Source of the DNA: Odiellus spinosus
Lineage: Eukaryota > Arthropoda > Arachnida > Opiliones > Phalangiidae
Direction: 5' to 3'
NCBI GenBank assembly: GCA_963920705.1
Contig: OY987229.1
Span: 23,657,728-23,721,727, forward strand
DNA: 64,000 nucleotides
Translations under genes and position numbers: made by a program
Shown here: one piece after another, positions 61,978 through 64,000 of the stretch
Position numbering within the stretch: the first letter of the stretch is position 1
Layout of the letters: each line of letters opens with the position of its first letter
The notes under the pieces: generated by a model
What the model saw: the letters and a program-made list of their open reading frames with translations, nothing else
Databases searched by the model: none
Told to the model about the DNA's origin: nothing

Positions 61978-64000
61978 GCTACGGGGCGTTGTTTACTTTT
62001 TTTGCAATAAAGTGATAGACGTTTGGTATTGTATAATATTTTATCACGCGAGACTTTTTCTTTAACTTGTCGTCGAAGTCGCGTTGGTGTTTCGCACCCT
62101 ATAGCTTCGTAGGCTCGGGGGTATTACGATAATTCCGTGGCGTGGCCCAGGAATTAACCCTTTCCCGCTCTGGTGAAGATATTAGGCCTTTCTATTTCTC
62201 AATTTGCATATTAGCGCGTCCTCTCACTCTCGGTCCGGTCTTTCGGTCGCGGATTTTCGACTGGTCCAGGCGACGTATTAATGCCCCGTTCGCGATCTCT
62301 CGTTTAATAAAGGTTAATGAAGGGAGTCTCGCGAAATTGGCAAAACTCGCTCTTATTGTTGACAGTATTAGATCGAAGCCTAACTACTCGTAACTGTTTT
62401 CGACACGAACAAAGTAATAAGGCTTGTATAATTTATAAATATGCAAATTTGTTGGCGCGTCCATTTTCTTCCCTTCGACACGTATAGAGAGAAAGCGCGT
62501 TAAATACGTATGTACGACGTAAGATAGTTAATAAGACCCAAACGCGTGATTTAACGCGTTTGAAACGAGTTATTCGTCTTAAGTTCTTAAGGCTTTGACT
62601 TGATTCTTTCTTTGAACGCGAATGATGAGGTGAGGATGCCAAACACCACGCAGTTTCGTCTGGTACGCTTTTAAAGATATTTGGAATATAAAGGAGGTTT
62701 ATACGGTATTAAAGCGAAACCTTGAGCTACAAATGGATCTAATTTTAATTTCTCAATCTGACGTCTTAAATCTGACGCTTTCAAAATTATCAAAATAAAA
62801 TATATATTTTTAGTCAACGCGTTAGCTCTTGTTGACATTAACATCGTGGGAAACATCGGTTTAATAATTTTAAAATATGAATCTAATCTCCACGTTTAAT
62901 ACGTGGCTTAAATAAATTTAAATTCAATTAAATGCGGGTCAATGAGAATTCTTCTTTCGAAATGGCGCGTGAATCGTACGCGTGCTTGTTATAAATTTCG
63001 CGCCATTTCATTGGCGTCTGCAATTACTTTTACTCAATTTTTTTCGAAAATGATTTAGGCTTAGCGAATTTTTGCCTCCAGGATATCTAGGGTGAATTTA
63101 ACAACGGGGAAAGTTAGAGAAGGTTACTGTACTATAGTCACGTGGTTCCTAATTCGTTGTTTCAAGATTTTAAGTTGGATACTTTCCTGAAAGATTTTAT
63201 TAACTTCTGACGCGTTTATTTCTCTCTCTCTCGATGATAAAAGGCGCATCTGGTTCATAGATGTATTTAGGGTCTAATTCTGGTTGGCAAACCTTTTATC
63301 ACTTATCATAACGGATTTGGGGATAGGTGGACCTTGAAAGAGAAAATGTGGAAAAGGGAGAGAAATAACCCTGGGAAATAAATGCGTCGCCCTAAAGAAG
63401 CTATATCTTGTACGGAGAGGTATCTGGTCGATGGTACCGCTGTACTTGACTTGATAAAGGACTGGTCTCATTTAAACACGTTTTTATTAAATAAAAATTA
63501 CCACTGAAAACCTCAAAAATAAGACCACGCACTAAAAAATTAGCCCGGGACGTAATCTGAGGCGGGTTTAATCTAAATGTCTGTTAGTTGTTTGGTCCTT
63601 CCTTTTTCCAACGTACCTAAGCCTGAAATGTAATGTATTTTCTTATTTCAAACGGTTAAAATAATTGTACTTTTAATAATTGCGTGTATGTAAATTATGA
63701 TTATCCTAAGAGTACTTGTTGCCCGAAAAGGGATTATCTTATTTCTTTGGTAGATTATGACGTAATTAATCCAATTTTAAAAAAGTTATTTGTTTACCAA
63801 TAAAAAAAAAACGTAATTTTAAATTAGACCTTTCCTTTAAGACGTGGCGATGAACAAGGGCAACGGAGCGGAGGTTGCAATACTACTTTATTTGCAATGA
63901 GTTTTAATATTGAGTATCAATCCGCCCGAGTTTACCCGCGTTAAAACAACTTCTTGTATATAAAGTAAAGGCTATTTCATATTGATCCTTATAAGAAAAA
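61978..64000. other. Intergenic stretch to window end
   Basis: CpG-richer patch at about 62100-62400, otherwise AT-rich. A segment near 63899-63955 (AGTTTTAATATTGAGTATCA) resembles 30276-30325, and one near 63050-63075 shares GATTTAGGCTTAGCGAATTT with about 15760. These are probably old dispersed repeats. No gene supported. Confidence 0.6.

Noticed and set aside
62142..62393. 83-residue + strand frame near window end
   Set aside because: CpG-richer DNA but no recognisable motif, intron borders or conserved pattern.

Overview
The window is animal nuclear DNA: AT-rich, CpG not depleted, with GT-AG introns, minisatellites and short non-autonomous DNA transposons. There is no operon structure and no bacterial-type gene. 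Its one confident gene is on the + strand. Nineteen spliced exons between 1129 and 35527 encode the last 1222 residues of a nephrin-family (nephrin / Sticks-and-stones / Hibris / SYG-2) cell-adhesion receptor. All 19 exons join in one open frame with consistent phases. The product reads: end of Ig1, Ig2 to Ig9, one fibronectin type III domain, one transmembrane helix, a basic stop-transfer segment and a cytoplasmic tail of about 255 residues. The tail contains a stretch (IEMYAPSSYNETVNGET) that I associate with arthropod Sns/Hbs. With nine Ig domains, this suggests an arthropod; the species cannot be told. The signal peptide and most of Ig1 must lie upstream of position 1.

Layout. 1-1128: upstream intron. 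1129-35527: the gene, with introns of 89 bp to 6.7 kb that carry five minisatellite arrays, a recent 170-bp tandem duplication and several small transposons. 35528 to about 38975: A/T-homopolymer-rich DNA, probably the 3' UTR, ending near an AATAAA at 38949. About 39 kb to 64 kb: intergenic, with no convincing protein gene. One exon-like segment (42716-42813) lies just downstream of a CpG-containing stretch with an E2F-like site and could be the 5' end of a second gene, but I could not extend it.

Mobile DNA. The clearest repeat is a 337-339 bp family with inverted ends starting CAGAAGCC, present five times (18310, 46175, 51417, 56473, 61634). Each copy has a perfect 7-bp target duplication. 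A different foldback element (47893-48182, ends CAAGAAGG) also has a 7-bp duplication. A third family has ends AGGGAGAATG and TTAA duplications (38211, 40076, plus fragments). Smaller hAT-like and TTAA elements are also present.

Biology. Nephrin-family receptors bind Kirre/Roughest/NEPH partners across cell contacts, as in myoblast fusion, the nephrocyte slit diaphragm, eye patterning and synapse choice, and signal to actin through tyrosine-phosphorylated, proline-rich tails. The rest of the window shows how introns and flanking DNA have been filled by repeats.
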